Source: Dryocola boscaweniae (GTDB lineage: Bacteria > Pseudomonadota > Gammaproteobacteria > Enterobacterales > Enterobacteriaceae). From it: a stretch of DNA of 64,000 nt. Positions 49,388 through 59,230 of this stretch are shown here, in pieces. The number at the start of each line of letters is the position of its first letter. The first letter of the stretch is position 1. The notes under the pieces were generated by a model. That model made no database searches and was not told the DNA's origin. It saw only the letters and a list, made by a program, of their open reading frames with translations. The DNA lies in assembly GCF_025215095.1 (NCBI RefSeq), contig NZ_JALHAP010000078.1:62001-126000 (forward strand). Reading direction: 5' to 3'. Made by a program: the position numbers and the translations under genes.

Positions 49388-51673
49388 TTAGATTTTACAT
49401 GCGCCGCTTTCGCAGCCATCGTCCTGGATTGAAGGCGCCAGGTCGTCTTGCGCATCTTCCGCACCGTCGCGGGTGTTTTGATAGTACAGCGTTTTCACGC
49501 CGAATTTATAGGCGGTGAGCAAGTCTTTAAGCAACTGCTGCATCGGCACTTTCCCGGACGGGAAACGTGACGGATCGTAGTTGGTGTTGGCAGAGATCGA
49601 CTGGTCGATAAATTTCTGCATCAGACCGACTAATTGCAGGTAACCGTCGTTGTTCGGCAGATCCCACAGCAGCTCATAGCTGTTTTTCAGCTCTTCGTAA
49701 TCCGGCACGACCTGACGCAGGATGCCATCTTTAGACGCTTTGATGCTGATATGCCCGCGTGGCGGCTCAATACCGTTGGTTGCGTTTGAAATCTGCGATG
49801 AGGTTTCAGACGGCATCAGCGCGGAAAGCGTGGAGTTGCGCAGGCCGTGGGTTTTGATGGACTCGCGCAGCCCTTCCCAGTCGAGATGCAGCGGCTCGTT
49901 GCTGATCGCATCCAGGTCTTTTTTGTAGGTGTCGATTGGCAGAATGCCTTTCGCGTAGGTGGTTTCATTGAACCACGGGCAGGCGCCTTGTTCTTTCGCC
50001 AGCTCGTTGGAGGCCTTCAGCAGGTAGTACTGAATGGCTTCGAACGTTTTGTGCGTCAGGTTATTCGCGCTGCCGTCGGAGTAACGTACGCCGTGTTTCG
50101 CCAGGTAGTAAGCGAAGTTAATTACGCCAACTCCCAGGGTGCGACGGCCCATTGCGCCGCGTTTTGCCGCGATAATTGGGTAATCCTGATAATCCAGCAG
50201 CGCGTCCAGAGCGCGTACGGCAAGCGTCGCCAGCTCTTCGAGTTCGTCCAGGCTTTTGATTGCGCCCAGGTTGAAAGCGGACAGCGTACACAGCGCGATT
50301 TCGCCGTTTTCGTCGTTTACATCGTCCAGCGGTTTAGTCGGCAGCGCGATTTCCAGGCACAGGTTAGACTGGCGTACCGGTGCGACAGCCGGATCGAACG
50401 GGCTGTGGGTGTTGCAGTGGTCAACGTTCTGAATGTAGATACGGCCGGTGGAAGCGCGTTCCTGCATCATCAGAGAGAACAGTTCGGCCGCTTTCACGCG
50501 CTGCTTACGGATGCTGTCGTCTTTTTCGTATTTGGTGTACAGGCGTTCGAACTCTTCCTGATCGGCGAAGAACGCGTCGTACAGCCCCGGGGTGTCGGAC
50601 GGGCTGAACAGCGTGATGTCTTCGCCTTTCAACAGGCGGGTGTACATCAGCTTGTTGATCTGTACGCCGTAGTCCATATGGCGAACGCGGTTGCCTTCAA
50701 CGCCACGGTTGTTTTTCAGCACCAGCAGGCTTTCAACTTCCAGATGCCACATCGGGTAAAACAGCGTTGCAGCACCGCCGCGCACGCCGCCCTGTGAGCA
50801 GGATTTCACCGCGGTCTGGAAGTGCTTATAGAACGGGATACAGCCCGTGTGGAACGCTTCACCGCCGCGAATTGGGCTGCCCAGCGCGCGGATACGACCG
50901 GCGTTGATACCGATGCCGGCACGCTGGGAAACGTATTTCACAATCGCGCTGGAGGTAGCGTTGATGGAGTCCAGGCTATCGCCGCACTCGATCAGCACGC
51001 AGGAGCTGAACTGGCGAGTCGGGGTGCGCACGCCGGACATGATTGGCGTTGGCAGAGAAATCTTAAAGGTGGAAACCGCGTCGTAGAAGCGCTTCACGTA
51101 GCTCAAACGGGTTTCACGCGGATAGCCGGAGAACAGGCAGGCGGCAACCAGAATATAAAGGAACTGCGCGCTTTCGTAGATTTCGCCCGTTACGCGGTTC
51201 TGGACCAGGTATTTCCCTTCCAGTTGTTTAACCGCCGCGTAGGAGAAGCTCATGTCGCGTTCATGGTCGATAAAATCGTCCATCTGCTTGAACTCTTCTT
51301 CCGTGTAGTCTTCCAGCAGATGTTGATCGTACTTGCCCAGCTCAATCATTTTCACCACGTGGTCGTAAAGCTTAGGTGGTTCAAACTGACCGTAGGCTTT
51401 TTTACGCAGGTGGAAGATGGCCAGACGCGCGGCGAGGTACTGATAGTCCGGCGCTTCACGGGAGATTAAATCGGCGGCGGCCTTGATGATGGTCTCATGA
51501 ATATCAGAGGTCTTGATGCCGTCATAAAACTGGATATGGGAGCGCAGCTCGACCTGCGAAACGGAGACGTTGTTCAGCCCTTCTGCGGCCCAATCGAGAA
51601 CACGATGGATTTTATCCAGATTAATACGCTCGGTGCGACCGTCACGTTTTGTAACCAGCAGACTCTGATTCAT
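49388..51673 (-). CDS. nrdA: Ribonucleoside-diphosphate reductase 1, alpha subunit
   Basis: The 761-residue catalytic subunit of aerobic class Ia ribonucleotide reductase, which reduces all four NDPs. An N-terminal ATP-cone (LVTKRDGRTERINLDKI, residues 5-95) senses ATP/dATP. Active-site cysteines are visible in RQFSSCVLIECGDS near 225, NLCLEIALP near 439 (Cys-x-Glu), and IALCTLSAFNLG near 462. The C-terminal shuttle pair is in CESGACKI. Its upstream gap carries DnaA boxes and a NrdR-like box pair. First gene of nrdAB-yfaE. Confidence 0.98.
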   Translation of the reverse strand: MNQSLLVTKRDGRTERINLDKIHRVLDWAAEGLNNVSVSQVELRSHIQFYDGIKTSDIHETIIKAAADLISREAPDYQYLAARLAIFHLRKKAYGQFEPPKLYDHVVKMIELGKYDQHLLEDYTEEEFKQMDDFIDHERDMSFSYAAVKQLEGKYLVQNRVTGEIYESAQFLYILVAACLFSGYPRETRLSYVKRFYDAVSTFKISLPTPIMSGVRTPTRQFSSCVLIECGDSLDSINATSSAIVKYVSQRAGIGINAGRIRALGSPIRGGEAFHTGCIPFYKHFQTAVKSCSQGGVRGGAATLFYPMWHLEVESLLVLKNNRGVEGNRVRHMDYGVQINKLMYTRLLKGEDITLFSPSDTPGLYDAFFADQEEFERLYTKYEKDDSIRKQRVKAAELFSLMMQERASTGRIYIQNVDHCNTHSPFDPAVAPVRQSNLCLEIALPTKPLDDVNDENGEIALCTLSAFNLGAIKSLDELEELATLAVRALDALLDYQDYPIIAAKRGAMGRRTLGVGVINFAYYLAKHGVRYSDGSANNLTHKTFEAIQYYLLKASNELAKEQGACPWFNETTYAKGILPIDTYKKDLDAISNEPLHLDWEGLRESIKTHGLRNSTLSALMPSETSSQISNATNGIEPPRGHISIKASKDGILRQVVPDYEELKNSYELLWDLPNNDGYLQLVGLMQKFIDQSISANTNYDPSRFPSGKVPMQQLLKDLLTAYKFGVKTLYYQNTRDGAEDAQDDLAPSIQDDGCESGACKI

Positions 51674-51712
51674 GTGAGTTATACCTGTCCGTGAAAAGAA
51701 ATATCCCCCCGT

Positions 51713-51752
51713 TTATCCACAGCGGCCCGCTTGTGGTTAACTTTGTGGATAA
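51713..51752 (-). promoter_or_regulatory. DnaA boxes upstream of nrdA
   Basis: Two perfect TTATCCACA boxes in opposite orientation (51713-51721, and 51744-51752 on the other strand) flank a third 8/9 match (TTAACCACA, 51732-51740 on the - strand). E. coli nrdAB is DnaA-regulated through paired boxes near its promoter, so this is conserved control. Confidence 0.88.
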
Positions 51753-51800
51753 ATACTATATGTAGGGGGTTTGGGAATAATTGAACGCTATATGGTGAGT
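51753..51800 (-). promoter_or_regulatory. NrdR-like box pair upstream of nrdA
   Basis: ATACTATATGTAGGGG (51753-51768) and ACGCTATATGGTGAGT (51785-51800) each resemble the NrdR box core and are 32 bp apart, about three helical turns, the spacing typical of NrdR operators. NrdR represses nrd genes when dATP is high. Confidence 0.65.
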
Positions 51801-51972
51801 ATTCTAGTAACTAATCCGTTGAGAACAAGTATTGATTTCGGCAAGAATTTGAGGTTGTGGCAGGCTGGTTTCCGCTAAGTCCACGGCACATAAGGCCTGT
51901 GACAATTGTCAATGGGATGCAAAAAAAATGATATTTTTGATCGAGTGCTGATTTCTTAAACTTAATGGATAA

Positions 51973-51995
51973 TTGCGCAACCTGGCGCTGCGCAA
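51973..51995 (-). terminator. Possible ubiG terminator
   Basis: TTGCGCA/TGCGCAA, 7 bp, with a 9-nt loop, 34 bases after the ubiG stop. On the - strand only TTATCC follows, so the T-run is poor. Confidence 0.4.
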
Positions 51996-52029
51996 AATCC
52001 ATAGCATTAACCTATGACGAACGGGATAA

Positions 52030-52767
52030 TTACCCTTCCGTATGCAACATATAGTTAACATCCACACCCGGGCCGAGGCTAAATTTATTCGTTATTGGGT
52101 TGAAGTGCAGACCGGTCATGTGACGTTCGCGTAGCTGTGTCTCATCCACCCAGGTCAAAAGCTCGGCAGGTTTGATGAACTTCTTAATGTCGTGCGTGCC
52201 TTTTGGCACCATACGCAGGATGTATTCAGCGCCGACTACGGCCAACAGCCAGGATTTGCCGTTGCGGTTAAGCGTGGAGAAGAAGACGTGGCCGCCGGGT
52301 TTCACGAGTTTTGCGCAGGCCTTCACTACGGATTGCGGGTCGGGAACGTGTTCCAGCATTTCCATGCAGGTGACCACGTCATAAAGCCCGGCGTGTTGAT
52401 CGGCATGCTGCTCTACCGTTTCCTGCACGTAATCCACCTGAATGCCGCTTTCCAGCGCATGCAGACGTGCTACCTGAAGCGGTTCAAAGCCCATATCCAG
52501 CCCGGTTACCGCTGCCCCTTCCCGGGCCATGCTTTCCGCGAGAATGCCTCCGCCGCAGCCCACATCAAGCACCTTTTTGCCAAACAGGCCGCCAGCACGC
52601 TGATTGATATAGCCCAGACGCAGCGGGTTAATACGGTGCAGCGGTTTAAATTCACCTTCTAAATCCCACCAGCGTGACGCAACGGCTTCGAATTTGGCGA
52701 TTTCGTCATGATCGACATTCTGGGCTGTCGATTGACTGTGGATTACCGGTTGGTTTTCGGCATTCAT
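52030..52767 (-). CDS. ubiG: Ubiquinone O-methyltransferase UbiG
   Basis: A 245-residue SAM-dependent methyltransferase that carries out both O-methylations in ubiquinone synthesis. Motif [17 protein letters not shown] near 63 and motif II/post [14 protein letters not shown] are clear; [15 protein letters not shown] near 125 is motif II. The start [16 protein letters not shown] is behind GAGAG; a frame open 32 codons earlier crosses the promoter region. The N-terminal tail is a little longer than in E. coli (240 aa). Diverges from gyrA. Confidence 0.96.
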   Translation of the reverse strand: MNAENQPVIHSQSTAQNVDHDEIAKFEAVASRWWDLEGEFKPLHRINPLRLGYINQRAGGLFGKKVLDVGCGGGILAESMAREGAAVTGLDMGFEPLQVARLHALESGIQVDYVQETVEQHADQHAGLYDVVTCMEMLEHVPDPQSVVKACAKLVKPGGHVFFSTLNRNGKSWLLAVVGAEYILRMVPKGTHDIKKFIKPAELLTWVDETQLRERHMTGLHFNPITNKFSLGPGVDVNYMLHTEG

Positions 52768-52876
52768 AGGGACTCTCACTCCTTGCTCGTGAAGACTGGG
52801 GAGTATATCAGCCTGCGGCGACGAATAAAGCGCTGTGCAAACGCGTTCAGGTTTCCCCACCACGCGCCCGTTGTGT

Positions 52877-52882
52877 TATAAT
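52877..52882 (+). promoter_or_regulatory. gyrA promoter -10 element
   Basis: A consensus TATAAT lies 45 bases before the gyrA ATG. The -35 position (about 52854-52859, TCCCCA) is poor, which fits the supercoiling-sensitive, relaxation-induced gyrA promoter known in E. coli. Confidence 0.7.
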
Positions 52883-52926
52883 TTGCGACCTTTGAATCCG
52901 GGACACAGTAGAGGGATAGCGGTTAC

Positions 52927-55563
52927 ATGAGCGACCTTGCCAGAGAAATTACACCGGTCAACATTGAGGAAGAGCTCAAGAGCTCGTATCTGGATTATGC
53001 GATGTCGGTTATTGTCGGCCGCGCACTGCCAGATGTCCGCGATGGACTCAAGCCGGTACACCGTCGCGTATTATACGCCATGAACGTATTGGGCAATGAC
53101 TGGAACAAAGCATACAAAAAATCCGCCCGTGTCGTTGGTGACGTAATCGGTAAATACCACCCTCATGGTGATACCGCCGTTTATGACACGATCGTCCGTA
53201 TGGCGCAGCCATTCTCCTTACGTTATATGCTGGTCGACGGCCAGGGTAACTTCGGTTCGGTAGACGGCGACTCCGCCGCAGCGATGCGTTATACGGAAAT
53301 CCGTATGTCGAAAATCGCCCACGAGCTGATGGCCGACCTGGAAAAAGACACGGTGGATTTCGTCGATAACTACGACGGCACCGAAAAAATTCCGGATGTT
53401 ATGCCAACCAAGATCCCGAATCTGCTGGTTAACGGTTCGTCCGGTATCGCGGTGGGGATGGCGACGAACATCCCGCCACATAACATCACCGAAGTGATTA
53501 ACGGCTGTCTGGCCTACATTGAAGATGAAAACATCAGCGTAGAAGGGCTGATGGAACACATCCCGGGGCCTGACTTCCCAACGGCTGCAATCATCAATGG
53601 CCGTCGCGGCATTGAAGAGGCGTACCGTACCGGGCGCGGCAAAATCTACATTCGCGCGCGCGCGGAAGTGGAAGCCGATGCTAAAACGGGGCGTGAAACC
53701 ATCATTGTTCACGAAATTCCGTATCAGGTTAACAAAGCGCGTCTTATCGAAAAAATCGCCGAACTGGTGAAAGATAAACGCGTTGAAGGCATCAGCGCCC
53801 TGCGCGATGAGTCAGATAAAGACGGGATGCGCATCGTTATCGAAATCAAACGCGATGCGGTGGGCGAAGTTGTGCTGAACAACCTCTATTCCCAGACTCA
53901 GCTTCAGACCTCTTTCGGTATCAACATGGTTGCTCTGCACCATGGCCAGCCGAAGATCATGAACCTGAAAGAGATCCTTTCCGCGTTTGTGCGTCACCGC
54001 CGCGAAGTGGTGACTCGCCGTACTATTTTCGAACTGCGTAAAGCTCGCGACCGTGCGCATATCCTTGAAGGCCTGGCGATTGCGCTGGCTAACATCGATC
54101 CGATTATCGAACTGATCCGCCACTCGCCAAACGCCGCCGAAGCGAAAGCTGGCCTGATTGCCCGTTCATGGGATCTGGGCAACGTTTCCGCCATGCTGGA
54201 ACGCGCCGGTGATGACGCTGCCCGCCCTGAGTGGCTGGAGCCGGAGTTCGGTATTCGCGACGGCCAGTACTTCCTGACCGAACAGCAGGCCCAGGCTATT
54301 CTGGATCTGCGCCTGCAGAAGCTGACCGGCCTTGAGCATGAAAAACTGCTCGACGAATACAAAGAGCTGCTGGAGCAAATTGCCGAGCTGCTGCACATTC
54401 TGGGCAGCGCAGAGCGCCTGATGGAAGTTATCCGCGAAGAGCTGGAAGCCATGCGCGACCAGTTCGGTGATAACCGCCGCACCGAAATCACAGCAAACAC
54501 TGCCGATATCAACATTGAAGATCTGATCAACCAGGAAGATGTGGTGGTCACCCTGTCTCACCAGGGCTATGTGAAGTATCAGCCGCTGACCGATTACGAA
54601 GCGCAACGTCGCGGCGGTAAAGGTAAGTCCGCCGCACGTATTAAAGAAGAAGACTTTATCGACCGTCTGCTGGTCGCCAACACCCACGATACGATCCTGC
54701 TGTTCTCAAGCCGCGGTCGCCTCTACTGGATGAAGGTTTATCAGCTACCTGAAGCGAGCCGTGGCGCGCGTGGCCGTCCGATCGTTAACCTTCTGCCGCT
54801 GGAAGCTAACGAACGTATCACCGCAATCTTGCCGGTACGCGAATACGCTGAAGGCATTAACGTGTTCATGGCAACCGCGAGCGGTACCGTGAAGAAAACC
54901 GCGTTAACAGACTTTAGCCGTCCGCGTTCTGCAGGCATCATCGCCGTTAACCTCAACGAAGGCGACGAGCTGATTGGCGTTGACCTGACCGATGGCCAGG
55001 ACGAAGCGATGCTGTTCTCGGCCGCAGGTAAAGTGGTGCGCTTTAAAGAAGACGCCGTTCGTACCATGGGCCGTACCGCCACGGGCGTTCGCGGTATCAA
55101 GCTTGCGGGTGAAGACAAAGTTGTTTCCCTGATCATTCCTCGCGGAGAAGGTTCTATTCTGACCGTCACCCAGAATGGCTACGGTAAACGTACGGCTGCC
55201 GATGAGTACCCGACCAAGTCTCGTGCGACGCAGGGCGTTATCTCCATCAAGGTTACCGAGCGTAACGGCAGCGTCGTTGGCGCGGTACAGGTGGAAGATA
55301 CCGATCAGATCATGATGATCACCGATGCTGGCACGCTGGTGCGTACCCGTGTGTCCGAGGTGAGCGTGGTGGGTCGTAACACCCAGGGCGTTATCCTCAT
55401 TCGCACGGCGGAAGATGAAAACGTCGTCGGCCTGCAACGAGTTGCCGAGCCGGTAGACGAAGAAGAGCTGGATGCTATCGATGGCACCGTAGCGGAGGGT
55501 GATGATGAAATCGCGCCAGAAGCGGAAGGTGACGACGATGTAGCGGACGACGCGGACGAATAA
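52927..55563 (+). CDS. gyrA: DNA gyrase subunit A
   Basis: The 878-residue breakage-reunion subunit of DNA gyrase, which introduces negative supercoils. The catalytic Tyr122 is in [14 protein letters not shown]. The quinolone-resistance region reads [11 protein letters not shown], giving Thr83 and Asp87; E. coli has Ser83, while Thr83 is native in some enterobacteria. The coiled-coil arm ([20 protein letters not shown]) and the C-terminal beta-pinwheel with the GyrA box QRRGGKGKS near 560 are present. The acidic tail ([12 protein letters not shown]) is complete. Confidence 0.98.
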   Translation: MSDLAREITPVNIEEELKSSYLDYAMSVIVGRALPDVRDGLKPVHRRVLYAMNVLGNDWNKAYKKSARVVGDVIGKYHPHGDTAVYDTIVRMAQPFSLRYMLVDGQGNFGSVDGDSAAAMRYTEIRMSKIAHELMADLEKDTVDFVDNYDGTEKIPDVMPTKIPNLLVNGSSGIAVGMATNIPPHNITEVINGCLAYIEDENISVEGLMEHIPGPDFPTAAIINGRRGIEEAYRTGRGKIYIRARAEVEADAKTGRETIIVHEIPYQVNKARLIEKIAELVKDKRVEGISALRDESDKDGMRIVIEIKRDAVGEVVLNNLYSQTQLQTSFGINMVALHHGQPKIMNLKEILSAFVRHRREVVTRRTIFELRKARDRAHILEGLAIALANIDPIIELIRHSPNAAEAKAGLIARSWDLGNVSAMLERAGDDAARPEWLEPEFGIRDGQYFLTEQQAQAILDLRLQKLTGLEHEKLLDEYKELLEQIAELLHILGSAERLMEVIREELEAMRDQFGDNRRTEITANTADINIEDLINQEDVVVTLSHQGYVKYQPLTDYEAQRRGGKGKSAARIKEEDFIDRLLVANTHDTILLFSSRGRLYWMKVYQLPEASRGARGRPIVNLLPLEANERITAILPVREYAEGINVFMATASGTVKKTALTDFSRPRSAGIIAVNLNEGDELIGVDLTDGQDEAMLFSAAGKVVRFKEDAVRTMGRTATGVRGIKLAGEDKVVSLIIPRGEGSILTVTQNGYGKRTAADEYPTKSRATQGVISIKVTERNGSVVGAVQVEDTDQIMMITDAGTLVRTRVSEVSVVGRNTQGVILIRTAEDENVVGLQRVAEPVDEEELDAIDGTVAEGDDEIAPEAEGDDDVADDADE

Positions 55564-55622
55564 TCCGCATTCTGTTGTCTGAAACGACTCTGCAAGGTGC
55601 AGGTTGAGGCTTTTCAACCCTT

Positions 55623-55653
55623 AAAACGCCTGATGCGCTGCATCGGGCGTTTT
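55623..55653 (+). terminator. gyrA terminator
   Basis: A 14-bp stem (AAAACGCC-T-GATGC with complement, one G-T pair, loop CTG or nearby) 59 bases after gyrA, ending TTTT. It is followed closely by the ASCH gene. Confidence 0.85.
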
Positions 55654-55684
55654 GTATTCACCGCTCAATGAAAAAGGTAAGGCT

Positions 55685-56071
55685 ATGGCTATCCCTGAAA
55701 AGTATAAAGATGTAGAACGCTGGGCATTCGGTGATACTGAACGACAGGCGGATGAACTGGTTAAACTGGTGCTTGATGGCGTGAAAACGGCCACCTGCTC
55801 CAATCTGGACGGAGAGGGGATTGCGCAGCCCGGCGATGTCTTTGTGGTTGTAGATGGCAAGAATGAACCCGTTTGCGCGATAGAGCTGACCGCAGTAGAG
55901 ATGAGCACTTTTGATCGGGTGGATGAAGCTCATGCCCGGGCAGAAGGCGAGGGGGATAAAACGCTCGCTTATTGGCGCGCCGAACATAAACGCTTTTTTG
56001 AAGAATACGACCTCTTCTCACCGGATATGACGCTGGTGCTGATGCACTTCAAGGTTATCGAAAAATTCTGA
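55685..56071 (+). CDS. ASCH-domain protein (YhfF-like, COG4405 type)
   Basis: A 128-residue soluble protein opening MAIPEKYKDVERWAFGDTER with AAGGTAAGG upstream. From recall, its layout (WAFGD, GVKTATCSNLDGEG, GDVFVVVDG, CAIELTAVEMSTFDRVDE, EGEGDKTLAYWRAEHKRFF) matches the PUA-like ASCH family near YhfF. ASCH domains are thought to bind RNA or modified nucleosides, and one branch hydrolyses N4-acetylcytidine; the function of this branch is unknown. It follows the gyrA terminator and is not at this place in E. coli, where yfa/ato genes lie between gyrA and rcsC. Confidence 0.75.
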   Translation: MAIPEKYKDVERWAFGDTERQADELVKLVLDGVKTATCSNLDGEGIAQPGDVFVVVDGKNEPVCAIELTAVEMSTFDRVDEAHARAEGEGDKTLAYWRAEHKRFFEEYDLFSPDMTLVLMHFKVIEKF

Positions 56072-56235
56072 TTGCAGGCTCTCATAGCCGGTGCCCTCCA
56101 CGTTCGGCCACCGCCATCCTGATAATCAATAAATATTGATAGCGATGAACCTTATTCCATTGCCGTTGCGGGCTGCGGCTTTTGCGGCTACCTTATCGGC
56201 ATCCAACGTATTGTTTTTCCGCGACCAGGTTTAAT

Positions 56236-59085
56236 TTGAAATATCTCGTCTCTTTTCGCACTACGCTAAAAATTTCCCGCTATCTTTTCCGGGCGCTGGC
56301 GCTGCTGCTATGGTTACTGGTCGCCCTCTTTTCGGTGTTTTACATCGTTAATGCGCTGCATGAAAAAGAGTCGGATATCCGCCAGGAATTTAATATCAGC
56401 TTTGAGCAGGCGCAGCGCTACATTCAGCGTACCTCGGACGTTGTTAAAGAGCTGAAGTACATTGCGGAAAATCGGCTCAGCGCCACCAACGGCGTGCTGC
56501 CTGCCATTGAACGAGACGACAGTAAAGTTGAAACCCCTAATTTCATGCCCCTTTTCCCGGACTCTGACTGCTCCGCCGTAAGCGCCTCCTGGCGCAGCTC
56601 GCTGCAGTCGCTTTCCTGGTTCCTGCGTTACTGGCGCGACAATTTTTCTGCGGCCTACGATCTTAACCGCGTCTTCCTGATCGGCGGCGACAACCTCTGC
56701 ATGGCGGATTTCGGCCTGCGTGAAATGCCGCTGGAGCGGGAGAAGGCGCTAAAAACATTGCATGAACGCATCCTTAAATATCGCAATGCGCCGCAGGACG
56801 AACGCAGCAACAGCATTTACTGGATTGGCCAGGGGCCGCGCCCCGGCATCGGTTATTTCTATACGCTGACCCCTGTTTATCTGGCTAATCGCCTGCAGGC
56901 GCTGCTTGGCGTAGAGCAAACCGTGCGTATGGAAAATTTTTTGACGCCCGGCACGCTGCCGGTCGGCGTGACTATTCTGGACGAAAACAGCCATCCGCTG
57001 ATTACGCTTACCGGCCCTGAAACGGAATTAGAACCTGACGCGCGCTGGGTACAGGAACGTTCATGGTTTGGCTATACGTCCGGTTTCAGGCAGTTGGTGC
57101 TGAAGAAAAATCTACCGCCGTCATCGTTAAGCGTTATTTACTCGGTACCGGTCGATATGGTGCTGGAACGCATTCGCATGTTGATTCTGAACGCGGTGCT
57201 GCTGAATGTGCTGGCGGGGGGAGTGCTGTTTACGCTTGCGCGCATGTACGAGCGAAGAATCTTTATTCCGGCGGAAAACGACGCGCAGCGCCTTGAAGAG
57301 CATGAGCAGTTCAACCGAAAAATCGTTGCATCGGCCCCGGTGGGCATCTGCATTCTGCGAACCCAGGACGGCACCAATATACTGAGTAACGAGCTTGCGC
57401 ATAATTACCTGAATATGCTCACCCACGAGGACAGGCAGCGGCTTACACAAATCATTTGCGGGCAGCAGGTAAACTTTGTCGACGTGGTGACCAGTAATCA
57501 TACCAATCTGCAGATTAGCTTTGTTCACTCGCGCTATCGCAATGAAAACGTGGCGATTTGCGTGCTGGTGGATGTCAGCGCGCGCGTGAAGATGGAAGAG
57601 TCGCTGCAGGAAATGGCCCAGGCCTCCGAACAGGCCAGCCAGTCGAAATCAATGTTCCTTGCCACCGTCAGCCACGAGCTTCGTACTCCGCTGTACGGGA
57701 TAATCGGCAACCTCGATTTGTTGCAGACCAAAGCGCTGCCAAAAGGCGTCGACAGGCTGGTGACGGCGATGAACAACTCATCAAGCCTGCTGCTGAAAAT
57801 CATCAGCGATATTCTCGATTTTTCGAAAATAGAATCTGAACAGCTAAAAATCGAGCCGCGCGAATTTTCGCCGCGAGAGGTGATGAGCCATATAACGGCG
57901 AACTATTTGCCGCTGGTGGTACGTAAACAGCTTGGCCTTTACTGCTTTATCGAACCGGACGTTCCGCTTACGTTGCAGGGGGACCCGATGCGTTTGCAGC
58001 AGGTGATTTCCAACCTGCTGAGCAATGCCATCAAATTTACCGATGTGGGCTGCATTATTCTGCACGTGTCGGTTAACGGGGATTATCTTCGCTTCCGGGT
58101 GCGTGATACCGGCGTAGGTATACCGGCCAAAGAAGTGACGCGCTTATTCGATCCGTTCTTCCAGGTCGGAACCGGCGTGCAGCGCAATTTCCAGGGCACC
58201 GGTCTTGGCCTTGCGATTTGCGAGAAGCTTATCAGCATGATGGACGGGGACATTTCGGTCGACACGGAAAGCGGAATGGGCAGCCAGTTTACCATTCGTA
58301 TCCCGCTGTATTCGGCACAGCCCGCACCGCTTGCCCAGGTCGACGGCCTGGCCAACAAGCGCTGCTGGCTGGCGGTGCGCAATGCTTCGTTAAGCGGCTA
58401 TCTGGAATCCCTGCTTGAACAAAATAATATCCGCACCCAGCCTTATTATGGCGAAGTGCCGGACAGCGACGATGTGCTAATTACGGACGATGCGCTGGAA
58501 ACGCCGTGGAAAGGACGGGCGGCAATTATCTTCTGTCGTCGCCATATCGGTATTCCGCAGGAGACGTCACCCGGCTGCTGGATGCACAGCGTGGCGGCGC
58601 CCCATGATTTACTGACTCTGCTGGGCCGTATTTACAGTATTGATGTTGATGTGCCGGGCAGTACGGCGACGTTGCCTGCGCCGAACGAGGCCTGCGAGCA
58701 GAATGACGATATGATGATTCTGGTGGTTGACGATCATCCTATTAACCGGCGCCTGTTGGCCGATCAGCTTGGCTCGCTGGGCTATCAGTGCAAAACGGCG
58801 AATGACGGCGTTGATGCGCTGAACGTATTAAGCAAAAACCATATCGATATTGTGCTCAGCGACGTGAATATGCCGAATATGGACGGTTATCGTCTGACGC
58901 AGCGCATTCGTCAGTTGGGGCTGACGCTGCCGGTTATTGGGGTAACGGCCAACGCGCTTGCCGAGGAGAAACAGCGCTGTATTGAATCCGGCATGGATAG
59001 CTGCCTGTCGAAACCGGTTACGCTTGATGTGATTAAGCAAACGCTGGTGGTATATGCGGCGCGTGTGAGAAGCGGAAGAGGTTAA
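56236..59085 (+). CDS. rcsC: Hybrid sensor kinase RcsC
   Basis: Inner-membrane hybrid histidine kinase of the Rcs envelope-stress phosphorelay. A TTG start (MKYLVSFRTTLK) behind CAGG gives 949 residues, exactly the E. coli length; upstream codons are unlike the family. It has TM1 near 20-41, a periplasmic region, TM2 near 315-335, the phosphorylated His in LATVSHELRTPLYGI near 480, ATP-binding N, G1 and G2 boxes (NLLSNAIKFTD, RVRDTGVGIP, GTGLGLAI), and a C-terminal receiver with Asp in IVLSDVNMPNMDGY near 875. Convergent with rcsB. Confidence 0.97.
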   Translation: MKYLVSFRTTLKISRYLFRALALLLWLLVALFSVFYIVNALHEKESDIRQEFNISFEQAQRYIQRTSDVVKELKYIAENRLSATNGVLPAIERDDSKVETPNFMPLFPDSDCSAVSASWRSSLQSLSWFLRYWRDNFSAAYDLNRVFLIGGDNLCMADFGLREMPLEREKALKTLHERILKYRNAPQDERSNSIYWIGQGPRPGIGYFYTLTPVYLANRLQALLGVEQTVRMENFLTPGTLPVGVTILDENSHPLITLTGPETELEPDARWVQERSWFGYTSGFRQLVLKKNLPPSSLSVIYSVPVDMVLERIRMLILNAVLLNVLAGGVLFTLARMYERRIFIPAENDAQRLEEHEQFNRKIVASAPVGICILRTQDGTNILSNELAHNYLNMLTHEDRQRLTQIICGQQVNFVDVVTSNHTNLQISFVHSRYRNENVAICVLVDVSARVKMEESLQEMAQASEQASQSKSMFLATVSHELRTPLYGIIGNLDLLQTKALPKGVDRLVTAMNNSSSLLLKIISDILDFSKIESEQLKIEPREFSPREVMSHITANYLPLVVRKQLGLYCFIEPDVPLTLQGDPMRLQQVISNLLSNAIKFTDVGCIILHVSVNGDYLRFRVRDTGVGIPAKEVTRLFDPFFQVGTGVQRNFQGTGLGLAICEKLISMMDGDISVDTESGMGSQFTIRIPLYSAQPAPLAQVDGLANKRCWLAVRNASLSGYLESLLEQNNIRTQPYYGEVPDSDDVLITDDALETPWKGRAAIIFCRRHIGIPQETSPGCWMHSVAAPHDLLTLLGRIYSIDVDVPGSTATLPAPNEACEQNDDMMILVVDDHPINRRLLADQLGSLGYQCKTANDGVDALNVLSKNHIDIVLSDVNMPNMDGYRLTQRIRQLGLTLPVIGVTANALAEEKQRCIESGMDSCLSKPVTLDVIKQTLVVYAARVRSGRG

Positions 59086-59122
59086 TGCAGGTTGGGGGAG
59101 GCGAGCCGCCCCGGCATACATG

Positions 59123-59221
59123 TTGGATGGCGCTGGCGTTTATCTACCCTACAAGTTTTTGCTATATCTTTGGTATGGCGTCAGGCTTATGTAGGTCGGG
59201 TAAGCGCCAGCGCCACCCGAC
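59123..59221. repeat. REP pair in the rcsC-rcsB convergent gap
   Basis: TTGGATGGCGCTGGCG through TCTACCCTAC (59123-59152) and, in the opposite orientation, GTAGGTCGGGTAAGC through GCCACCCGAC (59191-59221). Both fit REP units and fill most of the 145-bp gap between the convergent stop codons, where no classical terminator is visible. Confidence 0.8.
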
Positions 59222-59230
59222 CATGAACCA

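Larger units (their letters stand above)
51674..52029 (-). promoter_or_regulatory. nrdA promoter region and end of the ubiG transcript
   Basis: The 356-bp gap holds the nrdA promoter, with DnaA and NrdR sites listed separately, plus a perfect 12-bp palindrome TGACAATTGTCA (51900-51911) and a ubiG-proximal hairpin (51973-51995). No gene-like frame has a good ribosome site. Confidence 0.65.

Noticed and set aside
49847..50797. A 316-codon frame antisense to nrdA.
   Set aside because: Shadow frame with Val/Gln-rich product and no recognisable domain.
52927..53187. Thr83 in GyrA as proof of acquired quinolone resistance.
   Set aside because: Thr83 is wild type in several enterobacterial species and Asp87 is unchanged, so no conclusion on resistance can be drawn.
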